Assembly (NCBI RefSeq): GCF_000808575.1
Contig: NZ_JWLW01000005.1
Span: 1 to 64,000 of the forward strand
Length of the DNA: 64,000 nucleotides
Direction of reading: 5' to 3'
From: Alteromonas marina
GTDB taxonomy: Bacteria > Pseudomonadota > Gammaproteobacteria > Enterobacterales > Alteromonadaceae
Every line of letters begins with the position of its first letter. Positions within the stretch are counted from its first letter, which is position 1. A model generated the notes under the pieces. That model did no database searches and was not told the origin of the DNA. It worked only from the letters and a program-made list of their open reading frames with translations. Below are positions 1 to 10,284 of the stretch, piece after piece. Both the position numbers and the translations under genes were made by a program.

Positions 1-6
1 GGCATT

Positions 7-26
7 AGCCTTCGGGCTCTTTTTTT
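7..26 (+). terminator. Rho-independent terminator of an upstream gene
   Basis: AGCC-TTCG-GGCT hairpin followed by seven T. The tetraloop and T-run are typical. The stem may extend beyond what pairs here; the gene it ends lies before the window. Confidence 0.6.
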
Positions 27-188
27 GTATCTACTTAAAAAAGAGCAAGTTAATAAGCCTGTTACTATAAGGGTGTATATTTTCGAATATATTGGTATGT
101 TGATTCATACCAAATTTGTAACCATACCGTCATAAAAATATCATTTAATGGCGACGTCCTTCTTTAAATTTATACTAAAGGTTAAGCC

Positions 189-1811
189 GTGTTCAATTAC
201 ACAAGCATCAGCCGTTTGGTGATGACCCCTGTTCTCGCCAGCTTTTTCATTCTTGTACTATTAAATGGTGCCTCAATTCTAAAGTCTTTCTCGTTACTTA
301 ATTCGTTCGATGAGTTAGAAAACACCCTTGTTCAGTCTGAGCGAGACGTCAATACCACGCTAAGTACATTCAAAACCCAGGTTCAAGAGTGGAAAAACGT
401 GTTGTTGCGTGGCCACAAAAAAGAAGACAGAGAAAAATACTGGGAGCGATTCAAGCAGAGAGAGGCCGACATCACTCGCCAGTTTGACCTGATGCTATCA
501 AGTAGTGTGATAAGTGAAAGCGTGAAGTCAGATATCAGGCAATTTCAAAAAGCGCATGCACTAATGGCCGAGAAATATCGGGAAGGGTACAAGGCGTTTA
601 TAGATTCAGGGTTTGACCCCAATGTGGGAGATAGCTATGTCCGCGGTATTGATAGAGAGCCAGCTAAGCTTCTTTCAGGTATCGCGTCGGAAATTGCAGC
701 AGACTCAGCGAATGCGATTACTCAGCTTAAAGCCAATACGCGCACTATGCTTTGGATAATTCTATTGGCAGCTATCGCACTGTCGGTACTTTCAGTTGTG
801 TATGTTATTGCTCGACTGCGCTCACAGGTCATTAAGCCAACTAAGCAAGTTGTAGCGTGTATATCCAACTTGGCTAACAGCCGTTATGAATACGAACTAA
901 CCTATTCAAGCGGTCATGAATTAGGCATGCTGGCCGACTCTGCCCGCGCATTGCAATACAAGCTGAAAGAGTCGGTTGCACAACTGCAACAGGCAGAACG
1001 AGAAATGGAAAAAGCGTTCGGCACCCTTGGTAACGTCAGCCAATCCATTATGGAGGGGGCCAATGGACAACGGGATGCGTCGCGCTCACTTGATAGCAGC
1101 ACAGATAAACTGAAAGAGATTGTACAGAATTTAGTGGCTATTACTGATCAAGTTGCTGTTGCGACAAATAACTCTGAAAAGAATGTGGCGAGTTGTTATG
1201 CCACGTTTGAAAGTGCCAATGCAGGCTTTAAACAGCTAGCTAAGACGGTAACGGAATCGAGTAACATTGTGTCTGAACTGCAAAGCCGCAGTACCAATAT
1301 TCTCAAAGTGGTAAATGTAATTAATGAAATAGCTGACCAGACAAATCTGTTAGCTTTGAATGCTGCAATCGAAGCCGCTAGGGCAGGTGAACACGGGCGA
1401 GGCTTCGCAGTAGTAGCCGATGAAGTTCGGGCTCTTGCGGCTAAAACCCAGCAGTCGACTAGAGAAATTAACGATATCTTGAGCAGCTTTGAAGCGGAAG
1501 CAAAGGGTGCAGTGGCGGCTATGTCTTCTGGAAAGCAGTTGTCCGAAACTAACGCTGCTGAAGCTGCAACAGCACTAGAAACATTAAACAACGTGGTCAG
1601 GGATATTCAAGAAACGGCCAGTGTAGTAGTGGCGCTTAACGAGGCGGCAGATGAACAAGAGGCTGTGCTTCAGCAGGTGGAAGCCATTATAAGTAACGTA
1701 GTGACATCGTCAGAAAAGTATCATCAGCTAGCGCAGCGTGATGATATGTCGCGCTCCATGAAGAGTATGTCAGAAAACGTTGAAAAGGTAGTGAACAGTT
1801 TGACCCGTTAA
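189..1811 (+). CDS. Methyl-accepting chemotaxis protein
   Basis: Inner-membrane chemoreceptor of 540 residues, expected to signal through CheW/CheA to the flagellar motor. Two hydrophobic segments (about residues 10-31 and 187-208) enclose a ~155-residue, mostly helical periplasmic domain. A HAMP linker and a cytoplasmic coiled coil follow. The signalling hairpin at about 381-417 contains the near-invariant [16 protein letters not shown] stretch and [12 protein letters not shown], which identify the family securely. The ligand cannot be told. The start is GTG; no in-frame ATG precedes the first membrane segment. There is no C-terminal pentapeptide of the NWETF type for CheR tethering. It stands alone, 175 bases before the next gene. 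Confidence 0.93.
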   Translation: MFNYTSISRLVMTPVLASFFILVLLNGASILKSFSLLNSFDELENTLVQSERDVNTTLSTFKTQVQEWKNVLLRGHKKEDREKYWERFKQREADITRQFDLMLSSSVISESVKSDIRQFQKAHALMAEKYREGYKAFIDSGFDPNVGDSYVRGIDREPAKLLSGIASEIAADSANAITQLKANTRTMLWIILLAAIALSVLSVVYVIARLRSQVIKPTKQVVACISNLANSRYEYELTYSSGHELGMLADSARALQYKLKESVAQLQQAEREMEKAFGTLGNVSQSIMEGANGQRDASRSLDSSTDKLKEIVQNLVAITDQVAVATNNSEKNVASCYATFESANAGFKQLAKTVTESSNIVSELQSRSTNILKVVNVINEIADQTNLLALNAAIEAARAGEHGRGFAVVADEVRALAAKTQQSTREINDILSSFEAEAKGAVAAMSSGKQLSETNAAEAATALETLNNVVRDIQETASVVVALNEAADEQEAVLQQVEAIISNVVTSSEKYHQLAQRDDMSRSMKSMSENVEKVVNSLTR

Positions 1812-1986
1812 CTGTGCTTTGTCAGTATTAATCCTAGTCCGCAAAGATAACATCCTACTCAGCGAGCAATTATCTATCCGGGCTGGTGTAACGTGAAACA
1901 CGAACAAAAGAGTGCATAAATAAATCGCGCTCCTTTCATTTTTTCTGTTACCGATTTCATGCGCCCATAAACTAGTACTGATAATA

Positions 1987-2889
1987 ATGACTACACCACT
2001 CGTATTTCACCCTATTTATAGCCAATTAGACCTGCCTGAGCGACACCGATTTCCTATTGAAAAATACGTAGGTATTCGTGACGAATTGCTTAGTCGCGGT
2101 GTAGAAGCATCGCGTTTTGTCACTCCAACGCCGGTCAATTTATCTTTTCTCTCAGCCTATTACGATCCGGGTTATGTTGATGCACTCAGTACTGGTACAT
2201 TAGATAAAAAAGCCATGCGCCGCATAGGGTTTCCTTGGTCGCAGCAGCTGATTGAGCGTACCCGTACTGCCGTTGCTGGAACCTGTTTAACAGCCAACTT
2301 AGCTCTAGAACATGGAAAAGCCTTGAATTTAACGGGCGGGTATCATCACGCGTTTGCTGATTTTGGTTCAGGTTTTTGCTTGTTCAATGATTTATATCTG
2401 GCCGCGAAAACCATGCAGCAAACCCCGTCTGTTGAAAATGTGCTCATTGTTGATTTAGACGTACACCAGGGTGATGGTACCGCTAAACTGGCTGAAAACG
2501 ATCGGGATATCTTCACTTTATCAATCCATGGTGAAAAAAACTTCCCGCACAGAAAGCAGCGTTCCGATATTGATATAGGGCTCGATAAGGGCACCGAAGA
2601 CGACGAGTATTTAACCACGCTAGAACAAGCGCTAACGATGGTGATGAGACAGTTTCAGCCCGATGCCATCATCTATGACGCAGGGGTTGATGTGCATGTA
2701 AACGACGACCTTGGTCATTTACATATTTCTACGCAAGGCGTGTACGAGAGAGATACGCAAGTCTTTGCGTTAGCCGAGCGTTTAGGCGTTCCGATTGCTG
2801 CGGTCATTGGTGGAGGCTACCAAAGAGATATTGCAGCGCTGGTAGATGTGCATATTCAGCTTTATCGCGCGGCTGGTGTGATTGATTAG
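1987..2889 (+). CDS. Histone deacetylase family (AcuC/HdaH-like) amidohydrolase
   Basis: A 300-residue member of the arginase/deacetylase fold, zinc-dependent amidohydrolases that remove acetyl groups from lysines, polyamines or other amines. Visible active-site elements are the His pair H120-H121, the metal ligands D158 and H160 within DLDVHQGDG, a third ligand D235 in DAGVDVH, and the GGGY motif at about 275-278 carrying the transition-state Tyr. All key residues are present, so it should be active. Bacterial relatives of this length include AcuC-like and acetylpolyamine amidohydrolases; the substrate is unknown. No acs or acuA partner is nearby. Convergent with pldA. Confidence 0.88.
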   Translation: MTTPLVFHPIYSQLDLPERHRFPIEKYVGIRDELLSRGVEASRFVTPTPVNLSFLSAYYDPGYVDALSTGTLDKKAMRRIGFPWSQQLIERTRTAVAGTCLTANLALEHGKALNLTGGYHHAFADFGSGFCLFNDLYLAAKTMQQTPSVENVLIVDLDVHQGDGTAKLAENDRDIFTLSIHGEKNFPHRKQRSDIDIGLDKGTEDDEYLTTLEQALTMVMRQFQPDAIIYDAGVDVHVNDDLGHLHISTQGVYERDTQVFALAERLGVPIAAVIGGGYQRDIAALVDVHIQLYRAAGVID

Positions 2890-2916
2890 CTATGCGGCGA
2901 GTGGCGTTTTAGAAAA

Positions 2917-2946
2917 GCGCGCTTAAATGGGATGTTTGTAGCGCGC
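2917..2946 (-). terminator. Hairpin between HDAC-like gene and pldA
   Basis: GCGCGC at 2917-2922 and 2941-2946 can pair across an 18-base loop. On the minus strand the second arm is followed by TTTTCT, which fits termination of pldA transcripts. The loop is long and the arm self-complementary, so this is tentative. Confidence 0.4.
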
Positions 2947-2974
2947 ATTTTGATATTAAGTATGAATACTTGTT

Positions 2975-3985
2975 TTATAAAAAGTGCAGCTGAAAACCAA
3001 TACCAATACGCTCTTGCGAGCGGTTATAGTCGATGAGCGAATCGCCGTAACCGTTAAAGTATTGAAGGAGTACTTCATAGCGGTCGGAAATAGGGTAGGT
3101 GAAATCTAGCTGAATACTGCCTCTGTTTTCGTCAAAATCCAGATTGTTTCTCAACAACGCCAGTACCTTGAAAGCACCAATTTTTCTGCCATAACCAAAT
3201 TCCATTCGGCCGTAGTAATCCTGAATGTCCGGGTTATCATCACCCGTTGGGTCCAGTGGGTCAGCTTTTTCATCTTCAGGAATACGGTACCAGGTCTTAA
3301 AGTAGTATATATCGTCGTTGTCACTGAATACTATGGACGCAAAAAGACGGTTCCAGCTTCTAGAGCGCAAGCCGCTTTGGCCATTCGACATATGATTGAA
3401 ACCGACCTGGAAGGTATTGAACTTGTAGCCTAGTACGGAGTAATCGGCTGTTTCTTGCCAAAAGACTTCCGGTTCATAATTGGTTTCTCGGAAAGGCTTC
3501 GATGCTTCACTGTTATAAAGCTGCCAGAATGAGGTTAACGTAAAGCCGAAATAGAGTCCGTCGAAGCCAGTATCTTCGAGATATAGTGGTAGCTTGGCAC
3601 TTACCTGAAACTTAGCTTCTTTATTGTCTATGTTTTCTTCCGTTAACTCTTCATTACCGAATGTATTAGGATTAGAGACATAGGTGATAGGAAGTAAATA
3701 GTTTTGTCTGTGCTGGGTAATGGCAAAAACATTGTCTAGCGCTTCTTTATCACCTTCTAAGCGATTATCTAGCGCGCTCTCTGTAGTCGTATCACGTTTA
3801 ATGATATCAATAACTTCAATACCGCTTTCATTCTGTGATGTTTGACCGTCCTCGTCTTCAACAGTGTCTCGTTGTTCACTGTTATCGAGTTCTGACGTTT
3901 GTTCGCTCATCACTTCTTGTGATTGTTGTGCGAACACAGGTGTACAAGCAGCAAACGCTGCCAAAAATACAAAAGGCTTAAACAC
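2975..3985 (-). CDS. pldA: Outer membrane phospholipase A1 (OMPLA)
   Basis: Outer-membrane beta-barrel phospholipase that hydrolyses mislocalised phospholipids. With GTG at 3985 (AAAGG five bases upstream) the protein is 336 residues and starts with a clean signal peptide, MFKPFVFLAAFAACTPVFA. A GTG two codons earlier is less well spaced. An acidic Ser/Glu/Asp-rich stretch of ~50 residues precedes the barrel. The catalytic triad is visible: H198 and S200 in HMSNGQ and N212 in RSRSWNR, with the same spacing as H142/S144/N156 of E. coli. Alternating beta strands end in a C-terminal aromatic/Leu residue. The acidic N-terminal extension is longer than in enterobacterial PldA. It follows the hydrolase gene at 4021-4869 by 35 bases and may be cotranscribed with it. 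Confidence 0.9.
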   Translation of the reverse strand: MFKPFVFLAAFAACTPVFAQQSQEVMSEQTSELDNSEQRDTVEDEDGQTSQNESGIEVIDIIKRDTTTESALDNRLEGDKEALDNVFAITQHRQNYLLPITYVSNPNTFGNEELTEENIDNKEAKFQVSAKLPLYLEDTGFDGLYFGFTLTSFWQLYNSEASKPFRETNYEPEVFWQETADYSVLGYKFNTFQVGFNHMSNGQSGLRSRSWNRLFASIVFSDNDDIYYFKTWYRIPEDEKADPLDPTGDDNPDIQDYYGRMEFGYGRKIGAFKVLALLRNNLDFDENRGSIQLDFTYPISDRYEVLLQYFNGYGDSLIDYNRSQERIGIGFQLHFL

Positions 3986-4020
3986 AGACACCTTTAATTC
4001 TCCGTAGCAAGGGGTTGTTA

Positions 4021-4869
4021 TTATGCTTTACTGAAGTCCAGCGTTTGGCCTTCTGAAGATGCAAATACGTGTAAAGTAGACTCTGCCACTGTGACATAGT
4101 CATTACAGTGTTTCACGACATTATCTATATCGTCATCAGTGCGTTCTGGATCATGACTATATAATGCTAATTGTTTTGCATGGCTAGCCATCGCCAGTTT
4201 TACCGCTTCCTCTGCCACCGAGTGACCCCAACCGTTTTTTGTCGGCATGTCAGATAACATGTACTGTGCGTCGTGAATAAGCAAGTCTGCATTATCAGCA
4301 AACTTAGCAAAATCTAGAAAGTCTGTTTCTTTTTTATAAGGAGGGTAAAGCTCGTTATCGGTGATATAAGCAATTTTGACACCGTCGGCCTTAATACAAT
4401 AGGCGCTTCCGCTGCCAGGATGATTCATGGCTAATCGGGTAATCGTAGCGCTTCCAATAGTAAACCTATTTTGTGCTGCCGGAAGCTCTATAAGGTTAAT
4501 GGCCGATTTTAACGCGCTTTTGGGGACAGGAAATAAAGAACCTTCCATTTGGTTTAAAATTTGATCGGGCTCGTTAAGTTGGGTTAGCCCCGGGTAAATG
4601 TTTATTTCCCGTGATTCTTGGTAAATGGGTGCAAAGAAAGGGAAGCCTTGAATGTGGTCCCAATGGTTGTGGCTCAATAAGAGGTAGATTGGCGAATTTT
4701 TCTTAATCAAGCTGTCGCCAAGTAAGCGAATGCCTGTGCCTGAGTCGAGGATGATATCAGTACCATCCTCAAGCTCAATGTGAACGCATGCAGTGTTGCC
4801 ACCATAACGAACGTAAGCGGCCCCCGGAGTGGGAATTGAGCCCCTTACGCCATAAAATGTTAACCGCAT
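4021..4869 (-). CDS. Metallo-beta-lactamase-fold hydrolase
   Basis: 282-residue protein of the MBL superfamily. The metal-binding motif reads HNHWDH (67-72) instead of the usual HxHxDH, with further His residues in NHPGS and later in HDAQ and YSHDP. The N-terminus MRLTFYGVRGS resembles PhnP/ElaC-like and phosphodiesterase-like members rather than true lactamases. No signal peptide, so cytoplasmic. Substrate unknown; a phosphodiester is a reasonable guess. An AGAGGGCG ribosome site lies just before the ATG. It lies between proS and pldA on the same strand, 38 bases after proS. Confidence 0.8.
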   Translation of the reverse strand: MRLTFYGVRGSIPTPGAAYVRYGGNTACVHIELEDGTDIILDSGTGIRLLGDSLIKKNSPIYLLLSHNHWDHIQGFPFFAPIYQESREINIYPGLTQLNEPDQILNQMEGSLFPVPKSALKSAINLIELPAAQNRFTIGSATITRLAMNHPGSGSAYCIKADGVKIAYITDNELYPPYKKETDFLDFAKFADNADLLIHDAQYMLSDMPTKNGWGHSVAEEAVKLAMASHAKQLALYSHDPERTDDDIDNVVKHCNDYVTVAESTLHVFASSEGQTLDFSKA

Positions 4870-4907
4870 ACGCCCTCTTTTTCTTATCTAATGGGCAAGT
4901 TCAGGTT

Positions 4908-6626
4908 TTAGAGAGCGGCTACAAAGTCTTTTGCTGCGCTAAGGTCTAATAACTGTTTCTCGCCAGTACGTCTATTCTTGTATTCAACCTGTTGATTATC
5001 CAAGTTTCTTTCACCAATGACAATGCTGTGAGGTATGCCAATTAATTCCATATCATTGAACATAACACCTGGGCGTTCTTTTCTATCGTCAAATAATACT
5101 TCTACGCCAAGGGAAACAAGTTCTTCGTAAAGCGCCTCTGCTGCTTCTTTAATACGGTGAGACTTGTGCATATTCATAGGTATTAATGCAATTTTAAACG
5201 GTGCAATAGGATCTGGCCACTTTATGCCAAACTTATCGTGATTTTGCTCGATAGCTGCCGCAACAATTCGAGACACCCCAATGCCGTAACAACCCATTGT
5301 TAAGGTTTGGTGTTTACCTGATTCGCTCAGTACACCGCAATTCATGGCTTCTGAATACTTGCTGCCAAGCTGGAATATATGACCCACTTCGATACCGCGC
5401 TTAATATCAAGGGTACCTTTTCCGTCAGGAGACGCATCGCCAGCTACAACGTTGCGAATATCAACGCCAGTGACATCTTCAGACCAGTTTACGTTGATGT
5501 TCATTTTACCACCTGCGCCAGCGCCTGTAGTAAAGTCCGCAAGGGCCGCTGCACTTGCATCGATGTAAGCTGGAATGGGAAGGTTAGTTGCATCTGCAAA
5601 GTAGGGGACTACACCAAGCACTTCCTTAGCTTTTTCGAATGACGCTTCAACCAGCGGAGCAGCCACTGCTTGTATTTTCTCTGCCTTAACGTCGTTAAGT
5701 TCGTGATCTGCACGTAGTACCAGAGCGACCCAATTGTCTTCTTGTACTTCTTCGCCTTTCTCATTTTTTGCGTTTGCTGCTTTTACTACTACAACTTTGA
5801 CTGCATTGGTAGTTTCGGTATCAATGCTCTTGAGAATTTTTTCGAAATCTTTGCCCTTGGCATCTTTGGTTTCAACGGCCGCACCCGAAGCAGCTGCCTT
5901 TTCAGGCGCAACAGCTTCAGCCATTTCAACGTTTGCCGCATAATCACTTTCGCTTGAAAACGCAATATCGTCTTCACCTGATGCAGCCAACACGTGGAAT
6001 TCATGAGAATGATTACCACCAATAGAGCCAGAGTCGGCAATAACTGCTCTGAAGTCTAAGTCCATACGCGAAAATATGTTGCAGTATGCGTCGTACATTT
6101 TTTGGTAGGTTTCTTCAAGGCAGCTGTCTTCTAAGTGGAAGCTATATGCATCTTTCATGGTGAATTCACGACCGCGCATAATGCCAAAACGAGGGCGCAC
6201 CTCGTCACGGAATTTAGTCTGAATTTGGTACAGATTAAGTGGAAGCTGCTTGTAGCTACTAATTTCATTGCGAACTAGTGCTGTAATTACTTCTTCGTGC
6301 GTTGGTCCTAGCACGAAATCACGCTGGTGGCGGTCTTTAATACGAAGTAACTCAGGTCCATATTCTTCCCAGCGACCAGACTCTTCCCATAGGTCGGCTG
6401 GTTGAACAACGGGCATTAGCACTTCAATCGCGCCTGCTTTGTTCATTTCTTCACGAACAATATTGGCTACTTTATTAAGTACACGAAGACCAGAAGGCAG
6501 CCACGTATATAGACCCGAGGCAAGCTTTCTGATCATACCAGCTCTTAGCATTAGCTGGTGGCTGATAACCTCTGCATCTGCAGGTGTTTCTTTCTGCGTG
6601 GCAAGCAAATATTGACTAGTGCGCAT
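4908..6626 (-). CDS. proS: Prolyl-tRNA synthetase
   Basis: Class II aminoacyl-tRNA synthetase charging tRNA-Pro in the cytoplasm. The ATG at 6626 gives [13 protein letters not shown] and 572 residues, the length of the E. coli enzyme; an open frame continues 28 codons upstream but lacks family similarity. Class II motifs 1-3 surround an inserted YbaK-like editing domain (about 220-400) that removes mischarged alanine. The C-terminal anticodon-binding domain follows. Three tRNA-Pro(TGG) genes lie 3 kb away on the other strand. Separate from trmO by about 180 bases that should hold its promoter. Confidence 0.97.
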   Translation of the reverse strand: MRTSQYLLATQKETPADAEVISHQLMLRAGMIRKLASGLYTWLPSGLRVLNKVANIVREEMNKAGAIEVLMPVVQPADLWEESGRWEEYGPELLRIKDRHQRDFVLGPTHEEVITALVRNEISSYKQLPLNLYQIQTKFRDEVRPRFGIMRGREFTMKDAYSFHLEDSCLEETYQKMYDAYCNIFSRMDLDFRAVIADSGSIGGNHSHEFHVLAASGEDDIAFSSESDYAANVEMAEAVAPEKAAASGAAVETKDAKGKDFEKILKSIDTETTNAVKVVVVKAANAKNEKGEEVQEDNWVALVLRADHELNDVKAEKIQAVAAPLVEASFEKAKEVLGVVPYFADATNLPIPAYIDASAAALADFTTGAGAGGKMNINVNWSEDVTGVDIRNVVAGDASPDGKGTLDIKRGIEVGHIFQLGSKYSEAMNCGVLSESGKHQTLTMGCYGIGVSRIVAAAIEQNHDKFGIKWPDPIAPFKIALIPMNMHKSHRIKEAAEALYEELVSLGVEVLFDDRKERPGVMFNDMELIGIPHSIVIGERNLDNQQVEYKNRRTGEKQLLDLSAAKDFVAAL

Positions 6627-6808
6627 GTAAAGCAGGTATCCTGTTATAAATGTATTTATGACGGTTAGTGTGATGTTCTTTCGCAAACGACAACTCGCAA
6701 AACAAAGCATTGCGAAGTGCTTGAACCGAGATAAGGTGTCACACGATTGGGCGTATTCTAATTAACTGTGAGCTATTTCGCCACAGACTGTTAACACTAA
6801 TAGTGTAA

Positions 6809-7528
6809 TTATCCTAAATGAACCAACTCGGTTACCTTAACGGCGGCATCTTTTACTTTAAAACCTACATCAATATCGTATAACGTCACGCGATAGGTTT
6901 TTTCGTCATTTTCAAGCTGCTGTTTATACGCGGGGCGAGGGTCTTGAGACAGAACCGAGGTCACCAAGGCAGAAAAATCAGGGTGCTTTTTCTCTATTTC
7001 AGCAAGTATGGGCTGGATTGTATCAGCGAATAAAACGTCGCGATTGGGTATGGGGTTAATGTCATCAAGATTATCGTTGGCGTTTGGCACACTATCAGCG
7101 TATGCAATATAGGGTTTGATATCGACAAGTGGTGTGCCGTCGACTAAATCTACCCCTTCAACCACTAACTGTGTCTGTCCGTTGCTGCTAACCACACCTT
7201 TGTTTTTCACCACAGACATGCCAATCCCATTAGGTCGGTGGGTACTGCGACTTGCCAGTACGCCCATAGTTGCATTACCACCTAGACGAGGGGCTTTCAC
7301 CGTATTTTTCCAACCGCGTTCAATGTTTTGGTGAAAAATAAAAAGCAGCCACAGGTGACTGTAATTCTCTATCCCTTTGAGCATATTGATATCGTTAAAG
7401 CCTTCTTTGAAGGTGATAACACCTTGGGCGTTAGCCAAGTTGGGCTGTCTTGGAATAGCAAACTTTTGCTTGAAAGGCGTAGCGACGGTCGCTATCGCCT
7501 CGAGAGAAAATGAATTGTGGGTATTCAC
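6809..7528 (-). CDS. trmO: tRNA (N6-threonylcarbamoyladenosine37-N6)-methyltransferase
   Basis: TsaA/YaeB/TrmO family protein, 239 residues, which adds a methyl group to t6A at position 37 of threonine tRNAs using S-adenosylmethionine. The N-terminal beta-barrel domain shows the family's SHLWLLFIFHQN-like core and the RSTHRPNGIGMS stretch that contributes to the SAM/tRNA site. The ~100-residue C-terminal extension matches the E. coli length class. The start is GTG, giving MNTHNSF. Monocistronic in appearance. Confidence 0.9.
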   Translation of the reverse strand: MNTHNSFSLEAIATVATPFKQKFAIPRQPNLANAQGVITFKEGFNDINMLKGIENYSHLWLLFIFHQNIERGWKNTVKAPRLGGNATMGVLASRSTHRPNGIGMSVVKNKGVVSSNGQTQLVVEGVDLVDGTPLVDIKPYIAYADSVPNANDNLDDINPIPNRDVLFADTIQPILAEIEKKHPDFSALVTSVLSQDPRPAYKQQLENDEKTYRVTLYDIDVGFKVKDAAVKVTELVHLG

Positions 7529-7692
7529 GTTTTAGCCTTAACGAAGTCAAAAATGTGTAACGTTGTCATATTACTCACATAATTTGTAGGTAAAGTAACG
7601 TTTCAAGTGAAAGCTTGAGCCAAATAAACATCCTGCTTGTTATAAGGAGCTGCTTATTTGGGTTCCCTGGAGTAATCCAATACTTTGGGCCT

Positions 7693-7720
7693 GCTCGCAT
7701 CACGAGCTTATTCTCTTTTT
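7693..7720 (+). terminator. Terminator-like hairpin with T-run, orphan orientation
   Basis: GCTCG-catca-CGAGC followed by TTATTCTCTTTTT. It points along the plus strand although both neighbouring genes run the other way. The stem is only five pairs. It could end an unrecognised small RNA in 7529-7720, or be chance. Confidence 0.25.
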
Positions 7721-7766
7721 AATGCGTGTTTTTTACATTGCACAAAAAAGGTAAGCTTCACGTGTT

Positions 7767-8345
7767 TTATCGAGCGGGCTTATCTTTTTTAAGCGTGTCT
7801 AACACACCCTCAAAGTAAGGGCACCCAAGCGTCCGTGCTTTTTCAATGTTATGGCTGAATATCTTTTCGGCATCTTCTTCTTTTTTCATGTAGCGTGTGA
7901 TATCAGCTTCACGAATCAAATGGAAAAGCGGGTAGGGTGAACGATTGGTATAGTTTTCAGCATCGTCTACGTCGCTACCGTCGAATACATAATTGGGGTG
8001 GAAGCTGGCAAGTTGGTAAGTGCCGCTGTATCCCCAGTCGTGCAGCATATTATCGCTGATAGCCAAAACATCGAGATATTCGTTGAAATCAGCAAGGGTT
8101 GAATGCGTGAGTGCAATTAGTGTTGTTGCGGTGGTTTCGTTCTCTTCTAAATGCCGCAACTCATCGTATAGCGATTGAACGACATTTCCCGCATCGCCCT
8201 CAATTACCACGCACCGAATTTGGTGAGGTGTTCTTACATAGCGTGCAAAGGGACAAAAGTTGTGCTTTATCACAATGTCGTCAACCCATTTAAGCGTTGC
8301 ATCAATTACGTGCTGTTCCCATAAAGGAGATGTTGGTTCTGCCAT
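7767..8345 (-). CDS. DUF1415 family protein
   Basis: 192-residue soluble protein of the DUF1415 family, widespread in gammaproteobacteria and without an assigned function that I know. Recognised from the N-terminal stretch around KHNFCPFARYVRTP and the later YQLASFHPNYVFDG and NRSPYPLFHLIRE motifs. Conserved Cys (FCPFA; GCPYF near the C-terminus) and His residues could bind a metal or cofactor, which is inference. No membrane segment. It precedes folD only by position: 105 bases separate them and a terminator lies between. Confidence 0.85.
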   Translation of the reverse strand: MAEPTSPLWEQHVIDATLKWVDDIVIKHNFCPFARYVRTPHQIRCVVIEGDAGNVVQSLYDELRHLEENETTATTLIALTHSTLADFNEYLDVLAISDNMLHDWGYSGTYQLASFHPNYVFDGSDVDDAENYTNRSPYPLFHLIREADITRYMKKEEDAEKIFSHNIEKARTLGCPYFEGVLDTLKKDKPAR

Positions 8346-8401
8346 AAAAGGTGTAGGTCAGTTTGAGTCTGTGTTCAACGTGAGCGAAGTATAAAATAAA
8401 A

Positions 8402-8424
8402 AGGCAGAAATTTGATTTCTGCCT
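8402..8424 (-). terminator. folD terminator
   Basis: AGGCAGAAA-tttga-TTTCTGCCT, a perfect 9-bp stem. On the minus strand it is followed by TTTTTATTTT, directly downstream of the folD stop. Confidence 0.8.
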
Positions 8425-8450
8425 AGCATTTTGGTTGAACTATTTGTACT

Positions 8451-9305
8451 TTAAGAATGATATTTTACGTAAGCTTCCAGCGTATTCTCTATCAAACTGG
8501 CTACTGTCATCGGCCCAACACCGCCTGGAACGGGGGTTATCCAGCCTGCGCGCTCTTTCGCTTTTTCGAAATCAACATCGCCAACAAGTGAACCATCATT
8601 AACGCGATTAATACCCACATCAATGACAATCGCGCCCTGTTTTACCCAGTCACCTGGAATAAAGTTCGGTTTACCTACAGCGACTACCAGTAGGTCTGCA
8701 CGTTGAACGTGACTTTTAAGGTCTTGAGTAAACTTGTGACAGGTAGTAACGGTGCAGCCTGCTAAAAGCAGTTCCAGGCTCATAGGGCGCCCCACAATAT
8801 TCGACGCACCTACAATGACCGCGTCCAAGCCTTTTACAGGGCGCTTGGTTGACTCTATCATGGTCATGATGCCTTTTGGCGTGCAGGGACGTAGTGCAGG
8901 AATACGCTGTGCAAGGCGGCCAATATTGTATGGATGAAATCCGTCGACATCTTTATGAGGGTGAATACGTTCAAGTACCTTTTCTGCATTTAACCCTGCA
9001 GGTAAAGGAAGCTGTACCAGAATTCCGTCTATCTCTTTATCTTCGTTTAGCTCGTCCACTAAATTTAGCAAGGTCTCTTCTGTGGTATCAGAAGGAAGGT
9101 CGAAAGAGCGAGAAACGAACCCCACTTCTTCGCACGCTTTACGTTTATTGGAAACATAAACTTGAGAAGCTGCATCACTGCCAACAAGGACAACGGCTAG
9201 GCCTGGTTGTCTTTTACCTGCTTGCGTAAGCGATTCAACATAGGAGGTTACGTGTTGGCGAACTTGTTTGGCAATTAGTTTGCCGTCAATAAGATGGGCG
9301 GTCAT
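8451..9305 (-). CDS. folD: Methylenetetrahydrofolate dehydrogenase / methenyltetrahydrofolate cyclohydrolase
   Basis: Bifunctional cytoplasmic enzyme of one-carbon metabolism, interconverting 5,10-methylene-, methenyl- and 10-formyl-tetrahydrofolate with NADP. 284 residues, the usual length. Visible signatures: [13 protein letters not shown] with the catalytic Lys, QLPLPAG and DVDGFHP, the Rossmann stretch [13 protein letters not shown], and the terminal [10 protein letters not shown]. It starts at ATG 9305 and is transcribed away from the tRNA cluster; the 265 bases upstream to the tRNA promoter hold no other gene. Confidence 0.97.
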   Translation of the reverse strand: MTAHLIDGKLIAKQVRQHVTSYVESLTQAGKRQPGLAVVLVGSDAASQVYVSNKRKACEEVGFVSRSFDLPSDTTEETLLNLVDELNEDKEIDGILVQLPLPAGLNAEKVLERIHPHKDVDGFHPYNIGRLAQRIPALRPCTPKGIMTMIESTKRPVKGLDAVIVGASNIVGRPMSLELLLAGCTVTTCHKFTQDLKSHVQRADLLVVAVGKPNFIPGDWVKQGAIVIDVGINRVNDGSLVGDVDFEKAKERAGWITPVPGGVGPMTVASLIENTLEAYVKYHS

Positions 9306-9570
9306 AGTCTTGTACGATTCTTATATGGTTGGGTGGTCAACAAGTGCCCTATATTGTTTCATAAAATAGGACTAATACTCTAGTAGTTATTGCTCTGCAA
9401 TTATTCGCCACAAATGTTCAACGTAAACATCCGTTAATGGAAAGCCTGATGCTTACCCTTAAAAGAAGCGCAAACCTAGGCTAAAAATAGGTAAATACAA
9501 GGGTAATTGTTCAAAAAAACGTGAGAATGGATGCTTTGTGAGCGGTTGATGATTTTATTTAAAAAAGTGT

Positions 9571-9599
9571 TTGACGAGGTGGGGGGATGTCAGTAATAT
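9571..9599 (+). promoter_or_regulatory. Sigma-70 promoter of the tRNA cluster
   Basis: TTGACG (9571-9576), 17-bp spacer containing a run of six G, TAATAT (9594-9599). The sequence after the -10 is GC-rich (tcgcacccc), the kind of discriminator linked to stringent control of stable RNA. First tRNA begins about 50 bases downstream. The rest of 9306-9650 holds no gene. Confidence 0.75.
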
Positions 9600-9650
9600 T
9601 CGCACCCCGTAACGGCACAGAGGCTAACGCTTCAAGGTCGGTACGACAGT

Positions 9651-9727
9651 CGGTGAGTGGCGCAGCTTGGTAGCGCACTTGTTTTGGGTACAAGGGGTCG
9701 CAGGTTCAAATCCTGTCTCACCGACCA
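9651..9727 (+). tRNA. tRNA-Pro (anticodon TGG), copy 1
   Basis: 77 nt with encoded CCA. Acceptor CGGTGAG pairs with CTCACCG. Anticodon arm CTTGT-TTTGGGT-ACAAG gives TGG. T-arm GCAGG-TTCAAAT-CCTGT. Confidence 0.97.
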
Positions 9728-9751
9728 CTTTTTGCAGCGAAGATTCGCCAA

Positions 9752-9828
<77 letters not shown>

Positions 9829-9915
9829 TGCGAGTCAGGTAGGTCCTGATAGCAAGGCTGAATTTTCGTATTTACACTGCTAAAATAAAGCGTGTAGATT
9901 GCAAACACACCCTAT

Positions 9916-9992
9916 GGTGGGCGTAGCTCAGTTGGTAGAGCCCCGGATTGTGATTCCGGTTGTCGTGGGTTCAAGTCCCATCGTCCACCCCA
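9916..9992 (+). tRNA. tRNA-His (anticodon GTG), copy 1
   Basis: 77 nt including the extra G at -1 that is a hallmark of tRNA-His and pairs with C73. Anticodon loop in CGGATTGTGATTCCG gives GTG. CCA is encoded. Confidence 0.97.
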
Positions 9993-9999
9993 CTTTTTT

Positions 10000-10084
10000 G
10001 CGGAAGTGGTGGAATTGGTAGACACGCTGGATTTAGGTTCCAGTGCTTCACGGCGTGAGAGTTCAAGTCTCTCCTTCCGCACCA
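10000..10084 (+). tRNA. tRNA-Leu (anticodon TAG), copy 1
   Basis: 85 nt class II tRNA with long variable arm (GCTTCACGGCGT). Acceptor GCGGAAG/CTTCCGC; anticodon arm CTGGA-TTTAGGT-TCCAG gives TAG. CCA encoded. Seven bases after tRNA-His. Confidence 0.97.
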
Positions 10085-10126
10085 TATTTTCAAGCTTTAT
10101 CAAAAGCTTAATGTAAGCATTCTAGT

Positions 10127-10203
10127 CGGTGAGTGGCGCAGCTTGGTAGCGCACTTGTTTTGGGTACAAGGGGTCGCAGGTTCAAATCCTGTCTCACCGA
10201 CCA
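10127..10203 (+). tRNA. tRNA-Pro (anticodon TGG), copy 2
   Basis: 77 nt, identical in sequence to the first tRNA-Pro of the cluster as far as I can compare base by base. CCA encoded. Confidence 0.97.
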
Positions 10204-10284
10204 TTTATGCTTTCTTCGATTCAGTAAATACTTCTAGCCAAGAGTGATAAATCATCTATGGGCTAGGGTATGAGTCGACATTAA

